From: Vreelandella sedimenti
GTDB lineage: Bacteria; Pseudomonadota; Gammaproteobacteria; Pseudomonadales; Halomonadaceae
Assembly: GCF_013416325.1 (NCBI RefSeq)
Contig: NZ_JACCGK010000007.1
Coordinates: 182,813 to 246,812, forward strand
Direction: 5' to 3'
DNA: 64,000 nucleotides
How positions within the stretch are numbered: the first letter of the stretch is position 1; every line of letters begins with the position of its first letter. Position numbers and translations under genes: made by a program. Below the pieces are notes generated by a model, which had not been told where the DNA came from, did not search any database, and saw only the letters and a program-made list of their open reading frames with translations. This document shows, one piece after another, positions 35,690-43,690 of this stretch.

Positions 35690-36397
35690 TTAGCTACCAT
35701 GCGACAACAGCATTGCTTTGATATGGCCAATCGCGCGCATGGGATTGAGCCCCTTAGGACAGACCCAAGTGCAGTTGGCAATCTGGCGGCAGCGAAACAC
35801 GCTGAAGGGGTTCTCCAGATCAGCTAGACGCTCTTCGGTGGCGGTATCGCGACTGTCAATGAGAAAGCGGTAGGCTTGGATCAGACCCGCCGGGCCGATG
35901 TACTTATCTGGATTCCACCACCAGGAAGGGCAAGCGGAGCTACAACAGGCGCATAGAATACATTCGTAGAGGCCGTCTAGTTTCTCACGATCCTCAGGGC
36001 TTTGACGTCGCTCAATTGTTGTGGGAGGATCGTCGTTGATCAGCCAGGGACGAATCTTCTCAAACTGTCGAAAGAAGAGAGCCTGATCCACCACCAGATC
36101 ACGAATTACCGGCATGCCTGGCAGTGGTCTAAGCGTCAAGGTCTCCGACCTTCCCAATACTTCTGCGACAGGCGTGATGCAAGCTAGACCATTTTTGCCG
36201 TTGATGTTCATCCCGTCGGAGCCGCACACCCCCTCCCGGCAAGAACGACGGTAGGTTAGACAGGCATCCTGTTGCTTGAGGTGCTCGAGTACGTCGAGCA
36301 CCATGGACTTGCGAAAACGCTCATCCACCTCCCACCTTTCCATACGAGGCTTTTCATCAAACTCAGGATGGTACCGGAAAAGCTGCACCTTGATCAT
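35690..36397 (-). CDS. sdhB: Stand-alone succinate dehydrogenase/fumarate reductase iron-sulfur subunit
   Basis: 235 residues. All cluster ligands are present: 2Fe-2S in CREGVCGSDGMNINGKNGLAC, 4Fe-4S in ECILCACCSSACPSWWWNP, and the 3Fe-4S region in CRQIANCTWVCPKGLNPM. The length and WWWNPDKYIGPAGLIQAYRF are typical of SdhB. No sdhA, sdhC or sdhD is nearby. The ATG at 36397 has AAGGA at 8 nt; an ATG six codons earlier lacks a site. A strong NsrR-like dyad lies upstream, so it looks like an NO-induced spare subunit. An intact function in fumarate reduction cannot be excluded. Confidence 0.92.
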   Translation of the reverse strand: MIKVQLFRYHPEFDEKPRMERWEVDERFRKSMVLDVLEHLKQQDACLTYRRSCREGVCGSDGMNINGKNGLACITPVAEVLGRSETLTLRPLPGMPVIRDLVVDQALFFRQFEKIRPWLINDDPPTTIERRQSPEDREKLDGLYECILCACCSSACPSWWWNPDKYIGPAGLIQAYRFLIDSRDTATEERLADLENPFSVFRCRQIANCTWVCPKGLNPMRAIGHIKAMLLSHGS

Positions 36398-36521
36398 CGA
36401 AGCTGTCCTTAACATAACCCTTAATGCGTATTGTCACGCCTAGTCGCGCCCCACTCACACCAAGAGTTGTTAGCAGAAGCCATGGCAGGGGCTTTGCACG
36501 CTTAGAATTATTTTCTATTTT

Positions 36522-36544
36522 AAAATATATTTAATATACATTTT
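36522..36544 (-). promoter_or_regulatory. NsrR-like operator upstream of sdhB
   Basis: An AT-rich dyad, AAAATATATTTAATATACAT plus TTT, with about 16 of 22 consensus matches; outer arms extend to TTTTAAAAT and ATTTTAAAG. It is 125 bp before sdhB. The remaining bases 36398-36722 hold no gene I can support. Confidence 0.55.
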
Positions 36545-36722
36545 AAAGATTAGCCAAAGATTGAACCCTGTCAAGACAACGTATCGCGCCTTACCAAGGT
36601 GTTAAGGTGGACGGAAAGTTAACCAGGTTTTCTCGAGCACGCCCGAGCACTCTATTAAGATCGCTTAAATTAATTAAAATAAAGCTGACTAAACTGAAAA
36701 TACAATCATTGGGAGCTCCACT

Positions 36723-37293
36723 ATGTCGCATCTGCGATCGCCAGACCTCGGTGCCGCCACCCTGGCCATCCACAGCCAGCAGCAGAAAGATGCCTTCGGT
36801 AGCTCCCACATACCGATCTACGAAACCACCACTTTCACCTATCCGGGTACCGCCGCCCTGCTTGAGGTGACCGAAGGGCATCGACGCGCGCCTCTTTACT
36901 CCCGGTACGGCCACCCCCCCCTCTACGCACTGTAAAAAAACGCTGGCCGCACTGGAAAACGCCGAAGTGACCTGGGCATTTTCATCCGGCATGGCCGAGA
37001 TCGGCCTGACCGGCACAGCCATCGGCAAGTATAACCTCTACCTGGGTGGTGATGAGCGCGGTCAGCGCATTAACCGCCTCTTCCGAGAGAACATCGACAC
37101 TACCACTATTCTTGATACCCTCGATCCAATGCTTGAGCGCTACGTTGCCGAGCGCAAGGCAGCCGAGGGTTTCGGTGATTTCCTAGTGCGTGTTGGCATT
37201 GTCGATGGCGAACGTACGCCTGAGGTATCCATAAGGCTTATTCAGGCTGATATGCCCGCTCCGAGCCGGATTATCTCAGTTGGGGTAGCGTGA
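36723..37293 (+). pseudogene. Chimeric pseudogene: PLP transsulfuration enzyme N-terminus joined to sulfite/nitrite reductase C-terminus
   Basis: 36723-36990 encodes the start of a Cys/Met-metabolism PLP enzyme ([52 protein letters not shown]). The frame then breaks at a stop and A-run near 36931 and resumes in another frame with AGRTGKR-equivalent sequence reading TWAFSSGM. From about 36990 the same frame reads [20 protein letters not shown] and on to [14 protein letters not shown], the C-terminal end of an assimilatory sulfite/nitrite reductase hemoprotein. Neither part is complete, so this is a deletion fusion of two genes followed by a frameshift. Confidence 0.8.
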
Positions 37294-37390
37294 GTATTGA
37301 GCAGCAGGTTCCAGCTTAGGCATGGTAATTGTGTAGGCACAGGCGCCTCTCCCAATTGGCAACAAGGCAATTAAACAGTAATTTATAAGC

Positions 37391-38554
37391 ATGTTTAAAG
37401 ATAAAATGAAACCGCGACCTAGCTCAGGACAGCGCTTACCGGCTTGGCACTGGTTTTTCCCGCTAGCAGCCGTGCACGCAGCCCTTATGGTGCCGCTCTC
37501 ACTGCTGGCGCTTTACCATCAATTTGACCTACTCCCGCAGCTCGCTTCTTCGATGGGGCACGCCCGTGAATTGGTCTTCGGTTTCGCACTATCGTTGATC
37601 GCGGGTTACCTGCTGGGCCCGCTGCCGCGTCGACAGCTTGCAGGGTTAGTCACTTTATGGGTGGTGGGCCGTTTAGGAGTAATGGCAGCGCCGTTAATGC
37701 ATGTCGCTACACTGGCCGACGGGCTGTTTGCCGTATGGGTCGCCTGTTTGTTGGTACCGCGTTTTATGGCCGCCAAGAAATGGCGCAATCGCATCATTGC
37801 GCCACTGCTGGGCCTAATATGCCTGCTCGGCATAGTCACTCTCACATGGCGCTACCTGGGCGACATGCTCATTACGGCGCCGCTGATGCACCTGAGCGTG
37901 CTGGGGTTGGTGCTGCTGATGACCTTCATGGGCGGTCGCATCATCGCCCCCGCGGTGAATGGCTACCTGATTCGGCGCCATCGCTTGGCGGGAGCCGGTG
38001 TACAACCGCGCCTCGAAGCAGCGTTAATCCTGCTACTGGGAACCACGCCCTTGCTGACGCTGTGGCCTCGGCTTCAGCCTTTCGCAGCCATGCTGGTACT
38101 CCCTGCTGGGGCACTGGTACTGCTTCGGATCTACCACTGGAAGCCGACCCTATGCCGCGAGCGGCCCGATTTACTAGCATTGATGGCTGGCTATGCCTGG
38201 CTAGGCGCGGGTTTACTGCTGATGGCGCGCGCTTGGTGGCTGCCGACCCATGATAATGCACCGCTACATGCTTTTACCATCGGCGCCCTGGGTACGCTAG
38301 CCAGTACAGTGATGCTGCGCCAGGCGATTCTGCGTGCCAAGGCACAACCGGAGTGCGAATGGGCCTTGCTGCTTCTGGCGGTGCTGTTCGCCACGGCAAC
38401 CATCCTGCGCCCGCTTGCGTTGGAAACCGGCGCTGCCTGGCTAGATATGCTATGGGCCGCAGCGCTGGCCTGGAGCCTTGCTTGGCTGCTAGTGGCCAGT
38501 CGGCTGTGGTACTGGATCCATCGACTCCCGGCACCGCACCCTTCAGCGAAATGA
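37391..38554 (+). CDS. NnrS-family membrane protein (second copy, divergent)
   Basis: 387 residues with about 12 hydrophobic helices. SSMGHARELVFGFALSLIAGYLLGPLPRRQ, FMGGRIIAPAVNGY and LHAFTIGALGTLASTVMLR align with the conserved NnrS blocks, but the WHxHEM motif is replaced by MGHARELVFG. That is a different subgroup from the 25102 gene. The ATG at 37391 lacks a good ribosome-binding site; an ATG at 37406 is possible. It is probably involved in NO tolerance or heme/copper handling, inferred from family and location. Confidence 0.82.
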   Translation: MFKDKMKPRPSSGQRLPAWHWFFPLAAVHAALMVPLSLLALYHQFDLLPQLASSMGHARELVFGFALSLIAGYLLGPLPRRQLAGLVTLWVVGRLGVMAAPLMHVATLADGLFAVWVACLLVPRFMAAKKWRNRIIAPLLGLICLLGIVTLTWRYLGDMLITAPLMHLSVLGLVLLMTFMGGRIIAPAVNGYLIRRHRLAGAGVQPRLEAALILLLGTTPLLTLWPRLQPFAAMLVLPAGALVLLRIYHWKPTLCRERPDLLALMAGYAWLGAGLLLMARAWWLPTHDNAPLHAFTIGALGTLASTVMLRQAILRAKAQPECEWALLLLAVLFATATILRPLALETGAAWLDMLWAAALAWSLAWLLVASRLWYWIHRLPAPHPSAK

Positions 38555-38593
38555 TCCCGCACACCAAAGGGGCATTCAGCTTGTCCTGCTAGC

Positions 38594-39757
38594 CTACTTA
38601 CTGACGCGTACTTTTAACGGCACCTCTGAATAACCACCTGCGGGATAGAGGGCACGTATCGCAGGACGCCCTGGTATGGGTGCCAGCTCAACGGTCGCTT
38701 CCAACAGCGCCTCCATGAAAAATTGAAGCTCCATTCGCGCCAGCGGAGCGCCGGGGCAGACATGGATGCCAGCACCGTAAAGCAGGTTGTCCTTGGGGTC
38801 ACAATCCAGCTTCACCTCGTCGGGATTGCCAAACACTGCCTCGTCGCGGTTAGCCGAACCCCATAAAATCGTCAGACGTTCACCAGCCGCTAAGTGCCGC
38901 CCACCAACTTCCACTGGGCAGGTGGTAATACGTCGGTTCGACATCAACGGTGCGTCGAGACGCAGGATTTCATCAATTGCTGCTGTTAATAATGATGGCT
39001 CCACACGTAAACGTGCCTGTAGTTCGGGGTTGAGGGCCAGGTAGTTCATCAAAATACCGATGCTTGCCGAGATAGTGCCAAGCTCACCTACCGTCCAGTT
39101 ACGCAGGATGCTGACAATCTCCTCGTCACTAAGCGGGCGCCCTTCTACCGTCTCTCGCATGATCCTGACGGTCACGTCGTCCGGAGCTGCACCCTCCATG
39201 GCTCGACGGCTTGCTAATTGCTCGCGAATTACGCCGTCAAATTCCAGCGCCAGTCCGCCTAACGCTTCTCGGTCGCCAGCCAGCGTGGCAGCCTGCTGGC
39301 GCTTCACCCAGTCGCGCAGCGGCTCATGCAGGCGCGTGGGCCATCCCATGAAGGCACACTGAATCTCCAGAGCGAAGTCTTGGCCCATTTCAGACATCGC
39401 CTCCACCTCACCGTCGGAAGGTAGCCGACCCACGACTGCCTCGGCGATGGCCCGGCACTCGGGGGCGAATTCGCGCATGGCATCAGCACCGAAATAGGGC
39501 TCTATGAGTTGGCGGAAGTGGGTATGCTCGGGAGGATCCATGGCATTAGGCACCGACAGGTGACGGCTTGCCGCGTTGCTGAAGGTATCGTGGTCATTGA
39601 GTACTCGCATCACGTCTTCGTGACGGAAGAGCGACCACTGCAGGTAATCGCTGAAAGCCACCGGACAACGATCGCGCATTTCGTCATAAGCAGCGATTTG
39701 ATCATCCAAAACGCTCTCCGCGCGGGGGTCCCAATCCTGCTGATTCGTATGGCTCAT
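38594..39757 (-). CDS. Cytochrome P450 with atypical I-helix
   Basis: 387 residues, a soluble bacterial P450. The ExxR motif is EILR, and the heme loop is LLYGAGIHVCPGAPLAR with Cys334 as thiolate ligand. The I-helix reads TVGELGTISASIGI: the acid that normally precedes the conserved Thr is Gly227. This resembles what I recall of CYP116-type heme domains; fungal NO-reducing P450nor also lacks the acid. No ferredoxin or reductase gene is adjacent. The start has GAGGAG. It is divergent from the Yip1-like gene across a palindrome. The substrate is unknown. Confidence 0.88.
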   Translation of the reverse strand: MSHTNQQDWDPRAESVLDDQIAAYDEMRDRCPVAFSDYLQWSLFRHEDVMRVLNDHDTFSNAASRHLSVPNAMDPPEHTHFRQLIEPYFGADAMREFAPECRAIAEAVVGRLPSDGEVEAMSEMGQDFALEIQCAFMGWPTRLHEPLRDWVKRQQAATLAGDREALGGLALEFDGVIREQLASRRAMEGAAPDDVTVRIMRETVEGRPLSDEEIVSILRNWTVGELGTISASIGILMNYLALNPELQARLRVEPSLLTAAIDEILRLDAPLMSNRRITTCPVEVGGRHLAAGERLTILWGSANRDEAVFGNPDEVKLDCDPKDNLLYGAGIHVCPGAPLARMELQFFMEALLEATVELAPIPGRPAIRALYPAGGYSEVPLKVRVSK

Positions 39758-39827
39758 GATATCTCCTCAAGATAAAAGCTGGCTATCTCTTGACAGAACC
39801 CCGCAAGAGTCCTAATCCTTAAAATAT

Positions 39828-39846
39828 AATATCACGACATGATATT
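39828..39846. promoter_or_regulatory. Palindrome AATATCA-n5-TGATATT between P450 and Yip1-like genes
   Basis: A perfect 7-bp inverted repeat with centre CGACA, flanked by AAAAT and TTTTAA. It recurs almost unchanged at 59948 before the paralogous Yip1-like gene, next to a MarR gene. A MarR-type operator shared by the two loci is the simplest reading. Confidence 0.6.
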
Positions 39847-39886
39847 TTAAGCCCACAACGATCACAACTGACTGCGAGGCTAGACA

Positions 39887-40453
39887 ATGAACCCTCTAAC
39901 CATTATTCAACTGCCCTTTACCCATTTAGCGGGATGGAAAGACCTTCAGCAACGCCATCCTTCAATCGCCACTCTGGCTTGGTGCGTCGTGCTGCCCATG
40001 TCGTTGTTACCTCCCGTGATGCTCTATTACGCGGGTACACACTACGGGGATATCTTCGCTCTGGGCTTCGCTGACCGACAGTGGCGTTTCATCACTACCA
40101 TTCTGTTCCTGGCCGAGCTGCTCACCTTCTTTGTAATGGGGTGGCTAATTCACGCGGTGGTCAATAGCGATCATGATCTCTCAATTAGCTACCATGACGC
40201 TTTTCTGTTGGCAGCCCTAGCACCTTTGCCACTTTGGTCAGCAGCGATCGCTCTGCTGATCCCTAGCCTGTTGTTCAATGCGCTGGTAGTACTGGTGGCA
40301 CTGGGCATCTCTTGCAGCTTGGTCTACCACGGGCTGCAGGCTCTGTGTAAACGCTCAGCGAATGACGTAACAACGATGTCCGCTACTTACACTGTTATGG
40401 CCGCCGGGGTGCTGGCATGGGGCTTGCTGATGGCTATTGTCTGGGCTTACTAG
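39887..40453 (+). CDS. Yip1-family integral membrane protein (copy 1)
   Basis: 188 residues with five hydrophobic helices. The first polar segment (PFTHLAGWKDLQQRHPSI) is followed by VVLPMSLLPPVMLYYAGTHYGD, ITTILFLAELLTFFVMGWLIHAVV, the Yip1-like SYHDAFLLAALAPLPLW, and a C-terminal pair. It is strongly similar to the protein at 60005 along its whole length. The function is unknown. The ATG at 39887 has GCGAGG; a DUF488 gene follows 69 nt after its stop. Confidence 0.75.
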   Translation: MNPLTIIQLPFTHLAGWKDLQQRHPSIATLAWCVVLPMSLLPPVMLYYAGTHYGDIFALGFADRQWRFITTILFLAELLTFFVMGWLIHAVVNSDHDLSISYHDAFLLAALAPLPLWSAAIALLIPSLLFNALVVLVALGISCSLVYHGLQALCKRSANDVTTMSATYTVMAAGVLAWGLLMAIVWAY

Positions 40454-40522
40454 GATTCAAGTAGAGTGGGACCGACTCACTAGCTAGGCTTAAAAGGAAA
40501 CTCATTGACTTGCGAGATAGCG

Positions 40523-40873
40523 ATGAATATTGAATTAAAGCGTGCCTATGACTCACCTCAGAGCAAAGATGGTTATCGTGTCCTCGTCGACGGTATCTGG
40601 CCGCGCGGGGTGTCCAAGGAGGAAGTCAAAATCGATGAATGGCGCAAGGAGGTCGCCCCAAGCAGCGAACTTCGCAAAGCATTTCATAATGGCTCTCTCG
40701 ACTGGAGTGGCTTTCGCCGTCACTATCTCAAAGAGTTAACCTCTTATCGCGAGTCTCTTCGTGATCTTGCACAACGTGCCAGAAAAGAGCGAGTTACTCT
40801 GGTATTTGCCTCTAAGGAAGAGCGCCGTAACAATGCCGAAGTCCTGCGCCAGTACTTGAACATGTTGAAATAA
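40523..40873 (+). CDS. DUF488 family protein (copy 1)
   Basis: 116 residues with the family hallmarks IELKRAYDSPQSKDGYRVLVDGIWPRGVSKE and EWRKEVAPSSELRKAF, then VTLVFASKEERRNNAEVL. DUF488 is a compact cytoplasmic family of unknown activity. The start is placed at ATG 40523, where similarity begins; a TTG at 40505 has a better AAGGAAA site and would add six residues. It follows the Yip1-like gene, and the same pairing occurs at 60-61 kb. Confidence 0.75.
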   Translation: MNIELKRAYDSPQSKDGYRVLVDGIWPRGVSKEEVKIDEWRKEVAPSSELRKAFHNGSLDWSGFRRHYLKELTSYRESLRDLAQRARKERVTLVFASKEERRNNAEVLRQYLNMLK

Positions 40874-41196
40874 TCCGCGCTGTAAAAAACATTTCTACAT
40901 CACCACGCCCCTAGCACCGTGGTGCACAGCCAAGCGTCTGAATTTCGAGTTGAAATCACAATAACTACTGACGTCATCGCCTACCCACTAAGGGGTAAGC
41001 TAATGCTCTGCAGGGGTACGCGAGACTAAAAATGATCCAGATCAACATTAGTCCCCCCTTATTTCTTTAAAGTGAACTTCATACCTTTTCTCGTACTGAG
41101 AAATCAGTACCCAGCAACTCGTATACCTCTATAAACCACCTTGCCACGTTGCCGAATTGGGAATTTCAACTAAAAAGATGCATAAGGAATACTTCA
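40874..41196. other. Intergenic region before the nos operon
   Basis: 323 bp without a supportable gene. It holds a 7-bp stem CACCACG/CGTGGTG near 40905 (possibly the end of the DUF488 transcript), an FNR-type box at 41032, a GTACTGA/TCAGTAC hairpin with a GAAA loop at 41094-41111 and an NsrR-like half-site over the cytochrome start. Confidence 0.7.
41032..41045 (+). promoter_or_regulatory. FNR/DNR-type box upstream of the nos operon
   Basis: TGAT-CCAG-ATCA within AATGATCCAGATCAAC, an almost ideal FNR/CRP-family low-oxygen or NO-response box, 152 bp before the cytochrome start. Confidence 0.75.
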
Positions 41197-41197
41197 A
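41175..41197 (+). promoter_or_regulatory. NsrR-like half-site over the ribosome-binding site of the nos cytochrome
   Basis: AAGATGCAT is a perfect arm, and the second arm ATACTTC is poor. It contains the AAGGA ribosome-binding site and touches the ATG. It could be chance. Confidence 0.35.
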
Positions 41198-41499
41198 TGA
41201 AAACCCTCGTGTCCATACTGTTGCTAGGCGTTGTTGCTTCTATTTCGGTTACCGCTCATGCAGATGGCGAAGCCACCTATAACCAAGCCTGCATGGCTTG
41301 CCACATGACGGGCGCCGCAGGTGCTCCCATTCGCGGCAATGCCGAAAACTGGGAGCCACGCTTAGAAAAAGACATGGACACCCTGTACGACCACGCGATT
41401 AACGGTTTTCAGGCAATGCCGCCGAAAGGAGGCCAATTGGGCTTGAGCGATGACGAAGTGAAAGCTGCCGTCGACCACTTGCTAGAACCGGTTCTATAA
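41197..41499 (+). CDS. Periplasmic cytochrome c5-type protein (nos-linked)
   Basis: 100 residues. A signal peptide (LVSILLLGVVASISVTAHA) precedes the heme motif CMACH and the axial Met region FQAMPPKGGQLGLSDDEV. Mature parts match the 29184 cytochrome in blocks (YNQACMACHMTGAAGAPI, then NWEPRLEK and ING). It is the first gene of the nos unit, 26 nt before nosR, so it is probably an electron donor for NosZ. Chosen ATG 41197 has AAGGA; a longer frame from 41149 lacks a site and breaks the signal peptide. Confidence 0.88.
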   Translation: MKTLVSILLLGVVASISVTAHADGEATYNQACMACHMTGAAGAPIRGNAENWEPRLEKDMDTLYDHAINGFQAMPPKGGQLGLSDDEVKAAVDHLLEPVL

Positions 41500-41525
41500 C
41501 GCTCTTGACCCGAAAGGAAACTACG

Positions 41526-43673
41526 ATGTCTCCTGTGGCTTGCCCGCGCCGTCTAACCGGCATCTGGATTAGCTTACTGTTATTCCTAGCGATAACACTG
41601 CCCGCCCAAGCTATAGAACTGGAGCAGGTACGCGAGGGGTTTCCCACGGTAGAGCGTCTTGAAACCGCGGATTCACAATGGTCGGTAAGCCGTGTACTCG
41701 CCAGCGACGATGAATTGCTCGGCTACGCTTTTGAGAGTGTGGATGTCGCTCCGATCCCCGCCTACTCGGGCAAACCGGTCAATGTACTGGTGGGGATTGA
41801 TCTGGATGGGCAAATTGTACAGGCCGACGTCCTCAGTCATTCAGAGCCGATCATGCTGGTGGGCATTCCCGAGTCGAAGCTAAATAGCTTCGCCGATGAG
41901 CACGAATCGGCCCACGTCAATGACAGGCTCAGGGTCGGCGACAATCTTGACGCTATCTCTGGCGCCACCGTGACCGTCATTGTCGTCAGCGACACCATCA
42001 TGCGCAGCGCCAGGCAAGTGGCCGCTGAACAGCAGCTCATTGCCGACCCCTTCCAGACACCACCGGCACGCGTTCGAGAAGACGTTTTCGCCCCTGCCAA
42101 CTGGGATGAACTGACCGGCGACGGCACCATTCGCCGTTTGCAACTGACCCATGGCGAGGTCGATGAGAGCTTTGTAGGTACGCCCGCCGAAGATTACCTG
42201 CGCTCGCCACAGCCCGCCGATAAAATCTTTATCGAGCTGTTTTACACCTACCTCAACCCACCAACCGCTGGCCGCAACCTGCTCGGCGATACTGGCTATG
42301 ACCAACTAATGGTCGAGCTGAAGGATGGCGAGCACGCCATTGCCGTCATGGGGCGTGGTGACTACTCATTCAAGGGTTCAGGGTATGTACGCGGCGGCAT
42401 CTTCGATCGCATCGAGCTTTCACAGGGCAGCACTCGGGTCAGCTTTCATGATCGCGATCACATCCGCCTGGGTGACCTGGCTCTCGAAGGAGCGCCCTCA
42501 CTTGCCGAGCGAGACATCTTCATCGTCCGCGAAGAGGCGGGCTTCGACCCCGGACAACCCTGGCAGCTAGAATTACTGGTTCGCCGCGCCTCTGGCCCCT
42601 TGGATACCGAGTTCAGCCGCTTTAGCGCCGAGTACAGTGTTCCCGAGGCCTTTATAGAGCGGCCTGAGCCACCGGTGGAAGAGCCTATCTGGGTACAAGT
42701 ATGGCGCGACAAGGCTTTCCAGATCGCTGTGCTATCCGCCGGATTATTGGTGCTCACTGGCATCATGCTGTTCCAGGATATGCTGGCGCGCCACCCGCGT
42801 GTACTGAACCCACTGCGTCTGGGTTTCAAGATATACACCTTAGTATTTATCGGCTGGTACTCGCTGGCCCAGCTATCAGTCGTCAATATCCTTACCTTCA
42901 CCAACTCGCTGATAAGCGGTTTTAGCTGGTCCTCATTTTTGATCGACCCAATGCTATTTATTCTCTGGTCGTTCGTGGCGGTGAGCCTGCTGCTGTGGGG
43001 CCGTGGAGTTTTCTGCGGCTGGCTATGCCCATTCGGCGCTTTACAAGACCTGGTCAACCAAGTCGCTCGCAAACTAAACGTTAAGCAGATTGAGGTGCCC
43101 TTTGGGCTCCATGAGCGCCTATGGGCGATTAAATACATCATTCTGCTGGCCTTGTTCGCAGTCTCGCTACATTCGCTTGGCACCGCGGAACGCTATGCCG
43201 AAGTGGAGCCGTTCAAGACCGCAATCACCCTGCGTTTCCAACGTGACTGGGCCTTCGTTATTTATGCTCTGGGACTGGTGGCGATTTCTGCCTTCAACCA
43301 CAAATTCTACTGCCGCTATCTATGTCCGTTGGGTGCCGGGTTGGCTATTCCTTCGCGTTTACGCCTGTTCGACTGGCTCAAGCGCCACCGCGGTAGCTGC
43401 GGTACCCCGTGCCAAATCTGTGCCAATGAATGCGAAGTGGCCGCTATACACCCGGACGGCCGCATCAATGCCAATGAGTGCCACTACTGTCTCGACTGCC
43501 AAGTGACCTACCACGACGACCAGCGTTGCCCGCCCATGGTCAAGCGCCGCAAGCGCTATGAAAAGGCGGCCAATATGTCCTCGCGCGGTAATAGCGTTGA
43601 GACCCAACGGGATACCGACGCCAGCGGCAAACAGGCCGCATGGCAACGCATCCCTCTTCAACAGCAAGACTGA
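41526..43673 (+). CDS. nosR: NosR membrane flavo-iron-sulfur protein for N2O reduction
   Basis: 715 residues. A signal sequence ([17 protein letters not shown]) is followed by a periplasmic FMN-binding domain with the SGATVT flavin-attachment motif near residue 150, then about five membrane helices and two C-terminal ferredoxin-type clusters ([13 protein letters not shown] and [31 protein letters not shown]). NosR supplies electrons to and helps mature NosZ. The ATG at 41526 has AAAGGAAA. nosX is missing from the operon, so a flavin transferase must come from elsewhere. Confidence 0.95.
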   Translation: MSPVACPRRLTGIWISLLLFLAITLPAQAIELEQVREGFPTVERLETADSQWSVSRVLASDDELLGYAFESVDVAPIPAYSGKPVNVLVGIDLDGQIVQADVLSHSEPIMLVGIPESKLNSFADEHESAHVNDRLRVGDNLDAISGATVTVIVVSDTIMRSARQVAAEQQLIADPFQTPPARVREDVFAPANWDELTGDGTIRRLQLTHGEVDESFVGTPAEDYLRSPQPADKIFIELFYTYLNPPTAGRNLLGDTGYDQLMVELKDGEHAIAVMGRGDYSFKGSGYVRGGIFDRIELSQGSTRVSFHDRDHIRLGDLALEGAPSLAERDIFIVREEAGFDPGQPWQLELLVRRASGPLDTEFSRFSAEYSVPEAFIERPEPPVEEPIWVQVWRDKAFQIAVLSAGLLVLTGIMLFQDMLARHPRVLNPLRLGFKIYTLVFIGWYSLAQLSVVNILTFTNSLISGFSWSSFLIDPMLFILWSFVAVSLLLWGRGVFCGWLCPFGALQDLVNQVARKLNVKQIEVPFGLHERLWAIKYIILLALFAVSLHSLGTAERYAEVEPFKTAITLRFQRDWAFVIYALGLVAISAFNHKFYCRYLCPLGAGLAIPSRLRLFDWLKRHRGSCGTPCQICANECEVAAIHPDGRINANECHYCLDCQVTYHDDQRCPPMVKRRKRYEKAANMSSRGNSVETQRDTDASGKQAAWQRIPLQQQD

Positions 43674-43690
43674 TCTCAGGGGAATCAAGC

